From Peptococcaceae bacterium (GTDB taxonomy: Bacteria; Bacillota; Desulfotomaculia; Desulfotomaculales; Pelotomaculaceae): DNA of 61,973 nt. This document shows positions 1 through 8,419 of the stretch, piece after piece. Position 1 is the first letter of the stretch, and each line of letters starts with the position of its first letter. The notes under the pieces were generated by a model. The model saw nothing but the letters and a program-made list of their open reading frames with translations, was not told the DNA's origin and made no database searches. Both the position numbers and the translations under genes were made by a program. Where the stretch lies: positions 1-61,973 of the forward strand of contig JAAYRI010000025.1 of assembly GCA_012518875.1 (NCBI GenBank). The letters are read 5' to 3'.

Positions 1-293
1 AACTCCAGCTTTTGTGGCACATAACCTATCAGTGGTTTTCTGGTGTGACAATTTTTAATATCTAGAAACCGTAAGGTACCGGTGTGGGGAACCTCACCCA
101 TAATTGCTTTGAGCAGTGTTGTTTTGCCGGCCCCATTAGGCCCAATCAATGCTGTTAGCTCACCGCAATGTATATGAAGGTTAATATCCCTGAGGATTTC
201 AGTCTTGCCTATTGTTACACCAAAAGACTCCAGCTTGGTGCAGCAAAGGCCACAGGCTTTCGATTGGGCCCTGGCAATTGCTTTGTCATTCAT
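1..293 (-). CDS. znuC: Zinc ABC transporter ATP-binding protein (partial, 3' end outside window)
   Basis: This is the N-terminal part of a cytoplasmic ABC-type ATPase that would power zinc import with ZnuA and a membrane permease lying beyond the window edge. The reverse strand encodes a Walker A motif GPNGAGKTT at about residue 46 and the beginning of the Q-loop (IGYVPQ) near residue 90, where the window ends. The ATG at 291-293 overlaps the znuA stop codon by a few bases, which indicates translational coupling in a zur-znuA-znuC(-znuB) operon. The metal is inferred from the ZnuA and Zur-like neighbours; manganese is possible but less likely. The Walker B and signature motifs cannot be checked. 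Confidence 0.85.
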   Translation of the reverse strand, partial: MNDKAIARAQSKACGLCCTKLESFGVTIGKTEILRDINLHIHCGELTALIGPNGAGKTTLLKAIMGEVPHTGTLRFLDIKNCHTRKPLIGYVPQKLE

Positions 294-1212
294 TTTGGTA
301 AAGTGCATCTCCTAATATATCCATATTTTTTTCCATAATATTTAAATATGCATCTGTTTCCAATTTTCCTGTAACTGCTGTATCAAATGTATATAGTTTT
401 GCACCCGTTTCCCGGGCCACAGTTTCTGCGGATCTGGCCTGGTATTGAGGCTCAGTAAAAATAACCCTGGTGCCTGTCTCTTTAGCAATTCTAATCGTCT
501 CAGACAACTCTGCGGCACTTGGCTCAGCACCTGGTTCTGATTCTATGACAGAGATGATATTTAATTTAAATTCCCGTGCGAAGTAAGGAAATGCATCATG
601 AAAGACAATAACATCCCTTCTATCGACATTATCAATCGCCTGGTGCATCCTAAAGCGCAGATTTGCCAGTTTTGTCGTATATGCCTCAGTGTTGGCAGCG
701 TAGCGATCCGCGCGGATAGGATCAAGTATAGCCAGTTGTTCCCCAATATTCTCCACCTGCTTGATCGCGTTAGTGATGCTCACCCAGACGTGTGGGTTAT
801 ATGTACCATCCTGATTCTTTATCAAATGTATGTCTTTGCTGGCATCAATAATTTTCAGTTTTGGTAACTGACTGATTATTTTATCCATAAAGTCTTCCAT
901 CCCGGCTCCATTTATAACTAGAATATCCGCCTCGTCTAACTTTTTTAAATCCTCAGGGTTCAATTGGTAGTTATGAAGGCAACCGGCGGTAGGAGGAGCC
1001 AAATTGATTAGCTTTATGCCGGGTATGTTTTTTGTAACATTTGCTGCCTCTATATATATTGGATAAAATGTTGTAACTATAACAACATTATCTGGAACAG
1101 TAGTTTTTCCTGTTTCACCTTTCATGGTTTGGTTACCACATGCGGACAGAAATAAAAGCAAAAAAATAAGAGTCAAAAGTCTAATTATAAAACTGTTTCT
1201 CATTTTAGACAT
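286..1212 (-). CDS. znuA: Zinc ABC transporter substrate-binding lipoprotein
   Basis: A 308-residue extracytoplasmic metal-binding protein of the ZnuA/TroA family. The N-terminus is a lipoprotein signal peptide: basic start, hydrophobic stretch and lipobox LSAC with the lipidated Cys at residue 25. Likely metal ligands are the His of HNYQLNPEDL (about residue 80), of HVWVS (about 143) and of HDAFPYF (about 207), plus an acidic residue near 280. The long His-rich loop of some zinc-specific ZnuA proteins is absent. The ATG at 1212 is chosen because GGGGTGAA lies just upstream. The gene starts 15 bases after the regulator gene and overlaps znuC, so it is probably derepressed in zinc limitation. 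Confidence 0.9.
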   Translation of the reverse strand: MSKMRNSFIIRLLTLIFLLLFLSACGNQTMKGETGKTTVPDNVVIVTTFYPIYIEAANVTKNIPGIKLINLAPPTAGCLHNYQLNPEDLKKLDEADILVINGAGMEDFMDKIISQLPKLKIIDASKDIHLIKNQDGTYNPHVWVSITNAIKQVENIGEQLAILDPIRADRYAANTEAYTTKLANLRFRMHQAIDNVDRRDVIVFHDAFPYFAREFKLNIISVIESEPGAEPSAAELSETIRIAKETGTRVIFTEPQYQARSAETVARETGAKLYTFDTAVTGKLETDAYLNIMEKNMDILGDALYQNE

Positions 1213-1227
1213 GATTTCACCCCATTC

Positions 1228-1680
1228 TCACTTTTTCACATCTCCATTTTCTACCGCACTACAACAAGATGGGCAGTAACCATATATTTCAAAAGCATGC
1301 CCAACAATTTTGTAGCCCTCGTTTTTTAAAACGTCTGTGTGCATATCCAGCAAACATTTTTCTAGACAAACTGCCTCACCGCAACCAAGACATATTAAGT
1401 GATGATGGTAATGGTGATGGTGCTTGAGAATTTCAAAACGGCTTTTTTCACTATTCCTCAGGTTAATTTTGACCAAGCATCCTATTTCAGCCAGTAAATT
1501 TAAATTACGATAAACAGTGTCCAAACTAACACCGGGATGTTTGTTCCTTACTTCTTTGTGCACATCCTTTGCTACCGGCGGTTTGTCAGCTGTCAGCAAA
1601 GCATTAATGATCGCCCTGCGTTGCGGGGTGATTTTAAATCCTTTTGCTTTTATTTTTTCGATTATTTCACTTTCCGTCAT
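1228..1680 (-). CDS. zur: Fur-family metalloregulator, probably Zur
   Basis: A 150-residue Fur-superfamily DNA-binding repressor. The N-terminal winged helix shows the family signature around KITPQRRAIINALL and VSLDTVYRNLNLL. The C-terminal dimerisation domain has a run of histidines (HHHHYHHH, about residues 89-96), followed by two CxxC zinc pairs, CLGC and CPSC. Position directly in front of znuA-znuC makes zinc the likely corepressor. A Fur or PerR role is not excluded from sequence alone. The ATG has GGAGG upstream. The gene has its own good promoter at 1720-1748 and is therefore probably autoregulated. Confidence 0.85.
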   Translation of the reverse strand: MTESEIIEKIKAKGFKITPQRRAIINALLTADKPPVAKDVHKEVRNKHPGVSLDTVYRNLNLLAEIGCLVKINLRNSEKSRFEILKHHHHYHHHLICLGCGEAVCLEKCLLDMHTDVLKNEGYKIVGHAFEIYGYCPSCCSAVENGDVKK

Positions 1681-1719
1681 TGTGCCTCCAAATAAGAAGA
1701 TTCCTATTTACTATCTATT

Positions 1720-1748
1720 ATATTAATACCTAGCCTAATATATGTCAA
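1720..1748 (-). promoter_or_regulatory. Sigma-A promoter of the zur-znu operon
   Basis: Reading the reverse strand, TTGACA (1743-1748) and TAATAT (1720-1725) are separated by exactly 17 bases, with GGAGG (1685-1689) before the zur ATG. The -35 hexamer lies inside the left arm of a large inverted repeat (1742-1787). Confidence 0.75.
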
Positions 1749-1787
1749 ACAAAAACCAGCATTTTTCAGCTGGCTTTTGTTTGACAT
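1742..1787 (-). terminator. Long stem-loop after the glycosyltransferase gene, overlapping the zur -35 box
   Basis: A 19-base inverted repeat with one mismatch (1742-1760 against 1769-1787) and an 8-base loop. On the reverse strand the GC core GCCAGC/GCTGG is followed by TTTTTG, as in an intrinsic terminator for the gene ending at 1808. The outer arms are ATGTCAAAC/GTTTGACAT, so the stem contains the -35 hexamer of the next operon. Confidence 0.7.
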
Positions 1788-1807
1788 GCAATCTAAAATT
1801 TTTGTTT

Positions 1808-2980
1808 TTATTTCGCTTCTTTTAAACCATGATAACAATTTAGAAGCATTGTGGTACAGTTTACAGAATCGAGAGCGGCAGCATTCCTTTCGGCATTTTT
1901 CCCCATCCGGGACCTATGCTCATCGTTGTTTAGTAGGCTAATAATCCTTTCTGCAAATTCCTCCGTGCTTGGGGTGGTAAGATAACCATCAACACCGTCT
2001 TCAACCATCTCTGCAGCTCCGTTTGCTCTTATAGCAACCACTGGCAGCCCGGCAGCCTTAGCTTCTGTAATCACAATTCCCTGGGTTTCGGATAAGGATG
2101 AAAACACAAATATGTTTGAACCTGCATAGCAATTGATTACGTCCTGGGGTGATAAGGTGCCTGTAAAAACAATGCTGTCCTCAAGATCTAAGTCAACAGC
2201 AATTTTTTTAAGCTCTGCTTCTTCCGGACCGCCCCCAACAATTAATAAAACTACATTGTTAACCCTGTTTTTTACCACCCTAAAACTTTCCAACATAAAG
2301 GGGATGTTTTTCTCCTGGCCCAATCTGCCAACAAATATTAGGATCTTGTCATCTGGAGAGATTTTGTATTCCTTGCGCAGCCATTCCTGCTCCCCTTTTT
2401 TATACTCAGCTGTCTTAATGCCTGTTGGCACCTTTTTTAAAACTGTTTTTACACCGATTTCTTGCAGGTAATCAGCCACTACACCGGTGGGCACTATGAC
2501 CAGATCGCACAGGTTACAAAAATCACGACTAACCTTTTGCGCCAGATCCTTGGAGAAGGACTGGGCAATTTGCGCAATATCCTTCGAACCTGATTTTGTA
2601 AAGGGCATGTAGTGGACATAATGTTCATATAAGGTATGGTAGGTAAATACCAGTGGCACATTAATTTTTCGTGCATACCTTGCACCTAGCCTGCCCAGTA
2701 GGAATGGTGAATGAACATGTATTAGGTCAAGATTTAGCTGTTTAATAGTCGGCCTCAATTTTAGAGAAAAGGGTAATGCCACCGTAAAATCGCGGTTGGT
2801 AGGGGATGGAATGGAAGCAAAGCGAAATATTTTGCTGTCCTCACTGCAGTTTTTATAGTTTGGGGCAAAAATATAGACATCGTGACCCAATTTGGTCAGT
2901 TCCTCGTTAAAGGTCTGAATGGAACGAACGACGCCGCTTGTATATGGCAAATAACTGTCGGTGAATATACCTACTCGCAC
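1808..2980 (-). CDS. GT4-family glycosyltransferase, possibly a diacylglycerol glycosyltransferase
   Basis: A 390-residue GT-B fold glycosyltransferase of the group 1/GT4 family. The N-terminal acceptor domain starts MRVGIFTDSYLPYTSGV, with the Gly-rich loop typical of retaining enzymes. The C-terminal nucleotide-sugar domain contains VGRLGQEKN and the E-x7-E motif ETQGIVITE near residues 299-307. The overall pattern resembles monoglucosyldiacylglycerol synthases and PimB-type mannosyltransferases, so membrane glycolipid synthesis is plausible, but the acceptor is not proven. The start is GTG with GGAGG eight bases upstream. It appears monocistronic, ending at the stem-loop at 1742-1787. Confidence 0.8.
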   Translation of the reverse strand: MRVGIFTDSYLPYTSGVVRSIQTFNEELTKLGHDVYIFAPNYKNCSEDSKIFRFASIPSPTNRDFTVALPFSLKLRPTIKQLNLDLIHVHSPFLLGRLGARYARKINVPLVFTYHTLYEHYVHYMPFTKSGSKDIAQIAQSFSKDLAQKVSRDFCNLCDLVIVPTGVVADYLQEIGVKTVLKKVPTGIKTAEYKKGEQEWLRKEYKISPDDKILIFVGRLGQEKNIPFMLESFRVVKNRVNNVVLLIVGGGPEEAELKKIAVDLDLEDSIVFTGTLSPQDVINCYAGSNIFVFSSLSETQGIVITEAKAAGLPVVAIRANGAAEMVEDGVDGYLTTPSTEEFAERIISLLNNDEHRSRMGKNAERNAAALDSVNCTTMLLNCYHGLKEAK

Positions 2981-3164
2981 TCAGTATTCCTCCATGATGA
3001 TTTTGTGGTTTATTCTAACACAAGCAACTAGCTTGCAGCAAGTTGCCATCTGTACAACCTATTTGTAAGAGAACCTCTTCATACTGAAAACACCTCATGT
3101 TTGCTACCGATCCTGGCCCCTGTATTACACATTATAACCACAATAAGGATTATTTCTAACATTT

Positions 3165-3201
3165 AAGCACCCCTTTTTAATTTATTAAATACAGGGTGCT
3201 T
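3165..3201. repeat. 8-bp inverted repeat downstream of pfkA
   Basis: AAGCACCC (3165-3172) pairs with GGGTGCTT (3194-3201) around an AT-rich loop. It sits in the 274-base gap between pfkA and the glycosyltransferase gene. There is no U-run on either strand, so it is only a weak terminator candidate. A second small hairpin lies at 3024-3046. Nothing else coding is seen in the gap. Confidence 0.4.
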
Positions 3202-3254
3202 ATGCTAAAATCACTATACAGGATGGCAAATGATGATCTAGCCTCCAACACAGT

Positions 3255-4358
3255 TTAATTCCCCAGGCAAATGCCCACGTGTCTGGCAGCGTGGACCATA
3301 TCATTATCTATGGGCACCATCCGGATTTCCCCCACCGCCTCTGCCAATGGTACTGATTCTATATTAGGGGTACGCAGACAGACCATTTCACCAAACCTGC
3401 CCTCCATGACCAGGTTTACTGCACCAGCACCATAACGCGTGGCCAAAATTCGATCAAAGGCTGTGGGCATCCCACCTCTCTGTAAGTGGCCCAACACAAT
3501 TGATCTAGACTCCATTCCTGTTTCATCTTCAATTTGCCTGGCCACTATATTACCAATGCCGCCCAGGCGAATAGGATCGAAGCTCTCTTCAACCCTTCTT
3601 AGAACAGTCATTTCTCCACCTAGAGGTTTGGCTCCCTCTGCTACTACCACGATGCTAAACATTTTCCCAACATCCCGCCTACTGTAAATTTTCTCATATA
3701 CCTTTTCAATGGAATAAGGGATTTCGGGTATCAAAATAGCATCAGCCCCGCCTGCTATACCAGACTGCAGGGCAATCCACCCGGCGTAACGTCCCATCAC
3801 CTCAAGTACCATTACCCGGTGGTGGGACTCGGCAGTAGTGTGCAGTTTATCTATTGCTTCAGTGGCAGTGTTTAAGGCTGTATCAAAGCCAAAAGTCTGA
3901 TCAGTAGCTGAAAGGTCGTTATCTATGGTTTTGGGCACACCAACAACGGGCAGCCCCTTTTCTTCATATAATTCCTTGCCGATGCTCAGACTGCCATCAC
4001 CGCCGATGATAATTAGGGCATCTATGCCATGTATGTTGATATTTTCTACAACCCGGTCGGAAACATCTCTAAATACCTGTTCCCCCTTGATTACCATTTG
4101 ATATTTAAAGGGGTTGTCCCTATTGGTAGTACCCAATATGGTTCCACCGCGGGGTAAAATACCAACTACATCATTCACAGTTAACTCTCTCGCCCGGTTT
4201 TGGATCAAACCACCAAAGCCATTTTCAAAACCAACAACAGACAACCTGTGGCTGTTAATTGCAGTCTTAACAACGGCCCGGATCACAGCATTTAGGCCTG
4301 GACAATCTCCACCGCCGGTAAGTACACCAATACGTCTGACCTTACTTCCCGAGATCAT
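3255..4358 (-). CDS. pfkA: 6-phosphofructokinase (group III type)
   Basis: Phosphorylates fructose 6-phosphate in glycolysis. The phosphoryl-donor motif GGDGS and the catalytic loop PKTIDND lie near residues 119-123 and 142-148. MGRYAGW, the IPE loop and GHLQRGG follow in the usual order. Gly in GGDGS is the ATP-type residue, while Lys in PKTIDND is usual in the mixed-substrate group III (actinobacterial ATP-PFK has the same Gly/Lys pair), so ATP is the more likely donor. The start is placed at the internal ATG at 4356-4358. GGGAGG (4369-4374) lies just upstream of it and would fall inside the coding region if the first ATG at 4376 were used. Confidence 0.88.
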   Translation of the reverse strand: MISGSKVRRIGVLTGGGDCPGLNAVIRAVVKTAINSHRLSVVGFENGFGGLIQNRARELTVNDVVGILPRGGTILGTTNRDNPFKYQMVIKGEQVFRDVSDRVVENINIHGIDALIIIGGDGSLSIGKELYEEKGLPVVGVPKTIDNDLSATDQTFGFDTALNTATEAIDKLHTTAESHHRVMVLEVMGRYAGWIALQSGIAGGADAILIPEIPYSIEKVYEKIYSRRDVGKMFSIVVVAEGAKPLGGEMTVLRRVEESFDPIRLGGIGNIVARQIEDETGMESRSIVLGHLQRGGMPTAFDRILATRYGAGAVNLVMEGRFGEMVCLRTPNIESVPLAEAVGEIRMVPIDNDMVHAARHVGICLGN

Positions 4359-4495
4359 ACAAATATAACCTCCCATTTGCTAAAAATAATAGGCACCACT
4401 ACTGCTACAAAATATAGCTGACACAGGGCCGGCGGTTATTTTGTAATTAATGACAGGTTTTTAGTGACTTAGTACGCCGACAGGCACCGGTATTT

Positions 4496-7252
4496 TTAGA
4501 CTTCAGGAATGCCTGCCCCGGCCAACAGTTCTGACAAGGTTTGTTTTAGTTTACCCTGGATTTCCCCATAACCTGCCCAATCACCATTTTTGAGTCTGTC
4601 TTGCGCTTCTTCATAAAGGCGATTAGCTTTTTGTGCCAGTTCGGCAATACTTGCAGCAGGGGCCGTCGGATCAGCCAAGGTCTGGTGGTCTTGCGAAACA
4701 GGTATCCCCACACCTGCACCGAAAATTTTCTCCAGGGCGATTTCCAGCGTTGGTTCCATAACAATCTTATCCCCGTGTGCCAGTATTACCCGGCGCAGTT
4801 CCGGCATTTTGCTTTGCTCAGCCTGCAGATAGATAGGCGCAACATAAATGAGGGCATCCTTGATTGGTATTACCAACAGGTTTCCCCTAATCACGCTGGA
4901 TCCCCTCTGGTTCCAGAGTGACAATTGCTGTGAAATAAGGGTGTCCTGGTTGAGTCTGGCCTCAATCTGTGTCGGCCCATAGACAAGCTCTTGCTTGGGG
5001 AAATTGTACGATAAAAGCGTACCATAATTATCCCCATCAGATCTGGCTGCCATCCAGGCAATCATGTTTTTCTTCTTCTGCGGGGTGAAGGGCAGGATTA
5101 AAACAAATTCCGGCTCACTCTCTCCGGGCATTTTAATGATCGTATAGTATGGTTCAATCTGTTTTTCTTCACTACCCAGGGTCTCATTGGCTATGTTCCA
5201 CTTATCCTCCCGATTGTAAAACACCAGGGGATCCTCCATATGATAGACGGCATATATTTCCGCCTGCACCTGGAAATAATCTACCGGGTAACGAATATGC
5301 TTTTGTAAATCCTCCGGCATTTCTGACAAAGATTTAAACATACCGGGAAAGACCATGCTATAGGTCTGAATAAGTGGGTCATCCTGATCACTGATGTAGA
5401 AATCAACCTGTCCAGTATAGGCATCAACCACAATTTTGGCAGAATTTCGGATATAATTATTTACCCCATCGAAAGGCTCCGAATAGGGAAATTTGCTTGT
5501 TGTTGTGTAAGCATCCCACATCCAATACAGCTTGCCCTCACTGAGGATCATATAGGGATCACCATCATATTTGAGAAAGGGCGCTATTTTAGGCACTCTT
5601 TCCTTGATATTGCGATAATATAAAACCCTGCTGTTATTATCAATTTCACTAGAAAGTAGGATCTTGTAATCCCCCAGGGCCAACGCAAATATGGCCCTGT
5701 TCCAGAAGTTATTTAGCTTAACACCGGCATTTCCTTCATATGTGGAAAGGACATTAACATCCCCCTCGGGATAGTTAAATTCCTGTGATTTTGTGTTCAC
5801 CAAAATATCCTGGTCTGTTTTTTCACCAAAATATATTTCCGGTCGTTCTACTTTCAGATTAGTATCACCCACGGGAGGGATGTCCTTCAAGAAAAACCTG
5901 GGCAACCCCTCTGTGGTCAACTCATTGACCGGACTCATAGCAATCCCATAACCATGAGTAAAGAACAGTCTCTCGTTAACCCATGTTTTGGCCTGAGGAG
6001 TCAAATGATCCTGGTTTAGCTCTCTGGGGGCCAGCATGACCTGGCGATAATGGCCATTTATTGTATAGCGATCAATATCAATATCAGAGAATTCATAATA
6101 GAGCCTGATCTCTTGTAGCTGGCCATAGGTCTGTTTCAGTGGTTCCCAATCCCAGAGCCGAATATTGCCAATCGTATCCTGGTTAGCCCGAATGTCATCT
6201 GCCGTAAGGGTTTTGCCGGCAGGGAAATTTTCTTTCACAATCTTATCCAAATTGTAGGCCATCCGGGTAAATTTGATATTTCTCTCCAGATACGGCTTCT
6301 CTATAGCCGCTTCATTAGGTGTCACCACAAACTTTTGGATAAAAGCCGGGTAAAGCCCGCCCAGCGCTATAGACGCCACCAATAGAAAACCAATGGTGTA
6401 TACAACCAGCCTGAATTTACGAAGAAATAAGTTAATTAATATGGCCAGAGCACACAAAAGGGCAATGACAACCAGGACCTTATAGGCCATCAGGGTAGCA
6501 TGGGTAGTTGTGTAACCCGGCCCCCATACAGCACCATGATGGGAAAAAAGCAATGCATATTGTTCCAGCCGGTACCCGATAGCCTTAACAATAAAGAAAA
6601 CTGCGGCCAGAAAGGAAAGATGATAGCGTGCAGATATATCATGCAGTAACCGGCCCGGATCTCCTTGTAAAAAATTGGCTGACAGGTATGCAACCAGCAC
6701 CCAAAATGCCGTGACCAAAACAGCCATGCTGGCCACACTGTAGAGAAAAATATAAAAAGGCAACTTAAACACATAAAATCCTACATCCTTCTGAAAAACC
6801 GGGTCAAGGATGCCATAAGCACTAGGGTGCAGGAATTTTTGCAACACTATCCAGTCTTTGGCCACTGAAATATTAAAAAAGATAGCCATTACCAAACTGA
6901 TTAAAATAAACAGTGCCAACAGAAACCGTGGTGTCACTAATTGGTTAAGTGAAGCGCTTTGGATGGTAATTAGATCCTCTTCCTGAATGACCTTGGCTTT
7001 TTGAGTAGCTCTCAAAAGTGACCCACGGGTTAAATATAGGTTGATAAAAAGGAATACAAAAATAGCAAAGCCAACTGCAAACCTGAGACCTGCTTTGGAT
7101 AGAAGAATAGTCGTAAAAACCTGTTGGTAATTTAAAGACTGAAACCAGAGCCAATCAGTATATAGTCTGGCCCCATAAAGACCAAGCAAGACTATAATGA
7201 GCACAATCGCAAGTATAATATAATTAATTATTCTACTAAGTCTAATCTGCAA
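4496..7252 (-). CDS. UPF0182 family membrane protein
   Basis: A 918-residue protein of the UPF0182/COG1615 family, recognised from its start pattern (TDWLWFQSLNYQQVF) and length. About seven hydrophobic segments fill roughly the first 330 residues; the remaining ~590 residues form a soluble, probably extracytoplasmic domain, ending in an Ala/Glu-rich helical tail. The biochemical function of the family is unknown. The start codon is TTG at 7250-7252, supported by a perfect AGGAGG at 7261-7266 with eight bases spacing. The gene lies just downstream of a small zinc-ribbon protein on the same strand, probably in one transcript. Confidence 0.85.
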   Translation of the reverse strand: MQIRLSRIINYIILAIVLIIVLLGLYGARLYTDWLWFQSLNYQQVFTTILLSKAGLRFAVGFAIFVFLFINLYLTRGSLLRATQKAKVIQEEDLITIQSASLNQLVTPRFLLALFILISLVMAIFFNISVAKDWIVLQKFLHPSAYGILDPVFQKDVGFYVFKLPFYIFLYSVASMAVLVTAFWVLVAYLSANFLQGDPGRLLHDISARYHLSFLAAVFFIVKAIGYRLEQYALLFSHHGAVWGPGYTTTHATLMAYKVLVVIALLCALAILINLFLRKFRLVVYTIGFLLVASIALGGLYPAFIQKFVVTPNEAAIEKPYLERNIKFTRMAYNLDKIVKENFPAGKTLTADDIRANQDTIGNIRLWDWEPLKQTYGQLQEIRLYYEFSDIDIDRYTINGHYRQVMLAPRELNQDHLTPQAKTWVNERLFFTHGYGIAMSPVNELTTEGLPRFFLKDIPPVGDTNLKVERPEIYFGEKTDQDILVNTKSQEFNYPEGDVNVLSTYEGNAGVKLNNFWNRAIFALALGDYKILLSSEIDNNSRVLYYRNIKERVPKIAPFLKYDGDPYMILSEGKLYWMWDAYTTTSKFPYSEPFDGVNNYIRNSAKIVVDAYTGQVDFYISDQDDPLIQTYSMVFPGMFKSLSEMPEDLQKHIRYPVDYFQVQAEIYAVYHMEDPLVFYNREDKWNIANETLGSEEKQIEPYYTIIKMPGESEPEFVLILPFTPQKKKNMIAWMAARSDGDNYGTLLSYNFPKQELVYGPTQIEARLNQDTLISQQLSLWNQRGSSVIRGNLLVIPIKDALIYVAPIYLQAEQSKMPELRRVILAHGDKIVMEPTLEIALEKIFGAGVGIPVSQDHQTLADPTAPAASIAELAQKANRLYEEAQDRLKNGDWAGYGEIQGKLKQTLSELLAGAGIPEV

Positions 7253-7282
7253 ATACTCTACCTCCTGATTATAATGGTCTTG

Positions 7283-7474
7283 TTACATCGGCTTGGGTAT
7301 CTTTTGCTGGTTATCTGCCTCATGCTTCAATTTAGCCTGACATCTTAAACATACCGACATTGGTTTCTTTTTGGGAATATCATCATCTTCGTCCTCATCT
7401 TCAAAAGGATCGGCAGGATCGGCACTTGCTAGTATTTCATCATCAATAGGCCTCCCACACAACATACAGCGCAT
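7283..7474 (-). CDS. Small double-CxxC (zinc-ribbon) protein
   Basis: A 63-residue protein starting MRCMLCGRP, with a first CxxC (CMLC), an acidic run (about 15 Asp/Glu within 25 residues) and a second CxxC (CLRC) near residue 43, followed by a basic tail. The two CxxC pairs suggest a single structural zinc site. I do not recognise a named family. The start at 7472-7474 is preferred because GGGGTGAT stands ten bases upstream; GTG and ATG codons at 7489 and 7486 overlap that ribosome site. It ends about 30 bases before the UPF0182 start, suggesting co-expression. Confidence 0.6.
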   Translation of the reverse strand: MRCMLCGRPIDDEILASADPADPFEDEDEDDDIPKKKPMSVCLRCQAKLKHEADNQQKIPKPM

Positions 7475-7661
7475 TTTCAAACCCATCACCCCTGCTGTTT
7501 TTTGTAACCCATATGTAGGTCCCTAAGCCATACCAGGACATTACTAGGACATTTCGCTGCTGGTCCTTGCAATTCCTGCTCAAATAAAAAATTACAAGGG
7601 TATCAAACAGTATAAAAGCAGCCTGATCACCAACCAATTATCCCAGCCAAACCATAAAAAG

Positions 7662-7695
7662 AATAAAAAAAAACCGGCTCATCAAGCCGGTTTTT
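7662..7695 (-). terminator. Intrinsic terminator of ddl-deoC
   Basis: Reverse-strand stem CCGGCT/AGCCGG (7685-7690 with 7674-7679), a five-base loop and a run of nine T residues, located 17 bases after the deoC stop. Confidence 0.9.
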
Positions 7696-7711
7696 CCCTC
7701 TGGTTGTCCCT

Positions 7712-8395
7712 TCATAATTCATTTATTATGGCCGGCCCACTACTGGTGCCGATTCTATCCGCTCCTGCCGCCAGCATGTTTCTAATGGTAGCCAGGTCTC
7801 TGATACCACCCGATGCTTTTACACCAATCTTGTTATCGGCAGCCCTCTTTAATAGGGCTACATCGGCTACGGTAGCACCACCCCCTCCCCAGCCTGTTGA
7901 AGTTTTTACAAAATTTGTGCCGGCCCTAATCGCCAGCCGGCAAGCCTCTATTTTTTCGCTGTTGGTTAAAAGACATGTTTCTAATATCACCTTTATTAAT
8001 GTGTCCTTGTTTTCACCCCTGGCACTAGCCACAACATCCATTAGATCCCTTAGCACCTGTTTTAATAGGCCTTCTTTTAAAAAACCCACATTAATAACCA
8101 CATCAAGTTCAGCGGCGCCGTTTTTAACAGCCTCAGCAGCTTCAAAGGCCTTAATTGATGACGTGGAAGCCCCCAGGGGAAACCCAACAACAGTGCAGAC
8201 CTTTACAAGTGAACCAGCTAGTTCGTTAGCTGCTCTGGAAACATAACAAGGATTCACACACACGGTAGCAAAACCATACATTTTAGCCTCAGCACACAGC
8301 CTTATAATATCACCAGTTACTGCATCAGATCTGAGTAAGGTATGATCTATTAATGCTGCCAGTTCCAATTTGTTGTTGCACACATTATACTCCAC
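7712..8395 (-). CDS. deoC: Deoxyribose-phosphate aldolase
   Basis: Reversibly cleaves 2-deoxyribose 5-phosphate to acetaldehyde and glyceraldehyde 3-phosphate in nucleoside catabolism. The 227-residue TIM barrel has the Schiff-base Lys at about residue 164 in FVKTSTGWG, the activating Lys near 193 (VKASGGIRD) and the Asp near 98 (ELDVVINVG). The GTG start at 8395 has GGGG eight bases upstream. It follows ddl by 24 bases on the same strand and ends at a strong terminator, so a ddl-deoC transcript is likely although the two functions are unrelated. Confidence 0.93.
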   Translation of the reverse strand: MEYNVCNNKLELAALIDHTLLRSDAVTGDIIRLCAEAKMYGFATVCVNPCYVSRAANELAGSLVKVCTVVGFPLGASTSSIKAFEAAEAVKNGAAELDVVINVGFLKEGLLKQVLRDLMDVVASARGENKDTLIKVILETCLLTNSEKIEACRLAIRAGTNFVKTSTGWGGGGATVADVALLKRAADNKIGVKASGGIRDLATIRNMLAAGADRIGTSSGPAIINEL

Positions 8396-8419
8396 AATTT
8401 ATACCCCACAATTTCACAG

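Noticed and set aside
7704-8246. 180-residue plus-strand open frame
   Set aside because: Antisense to deoC, whose active-site motifs are unmistakable.
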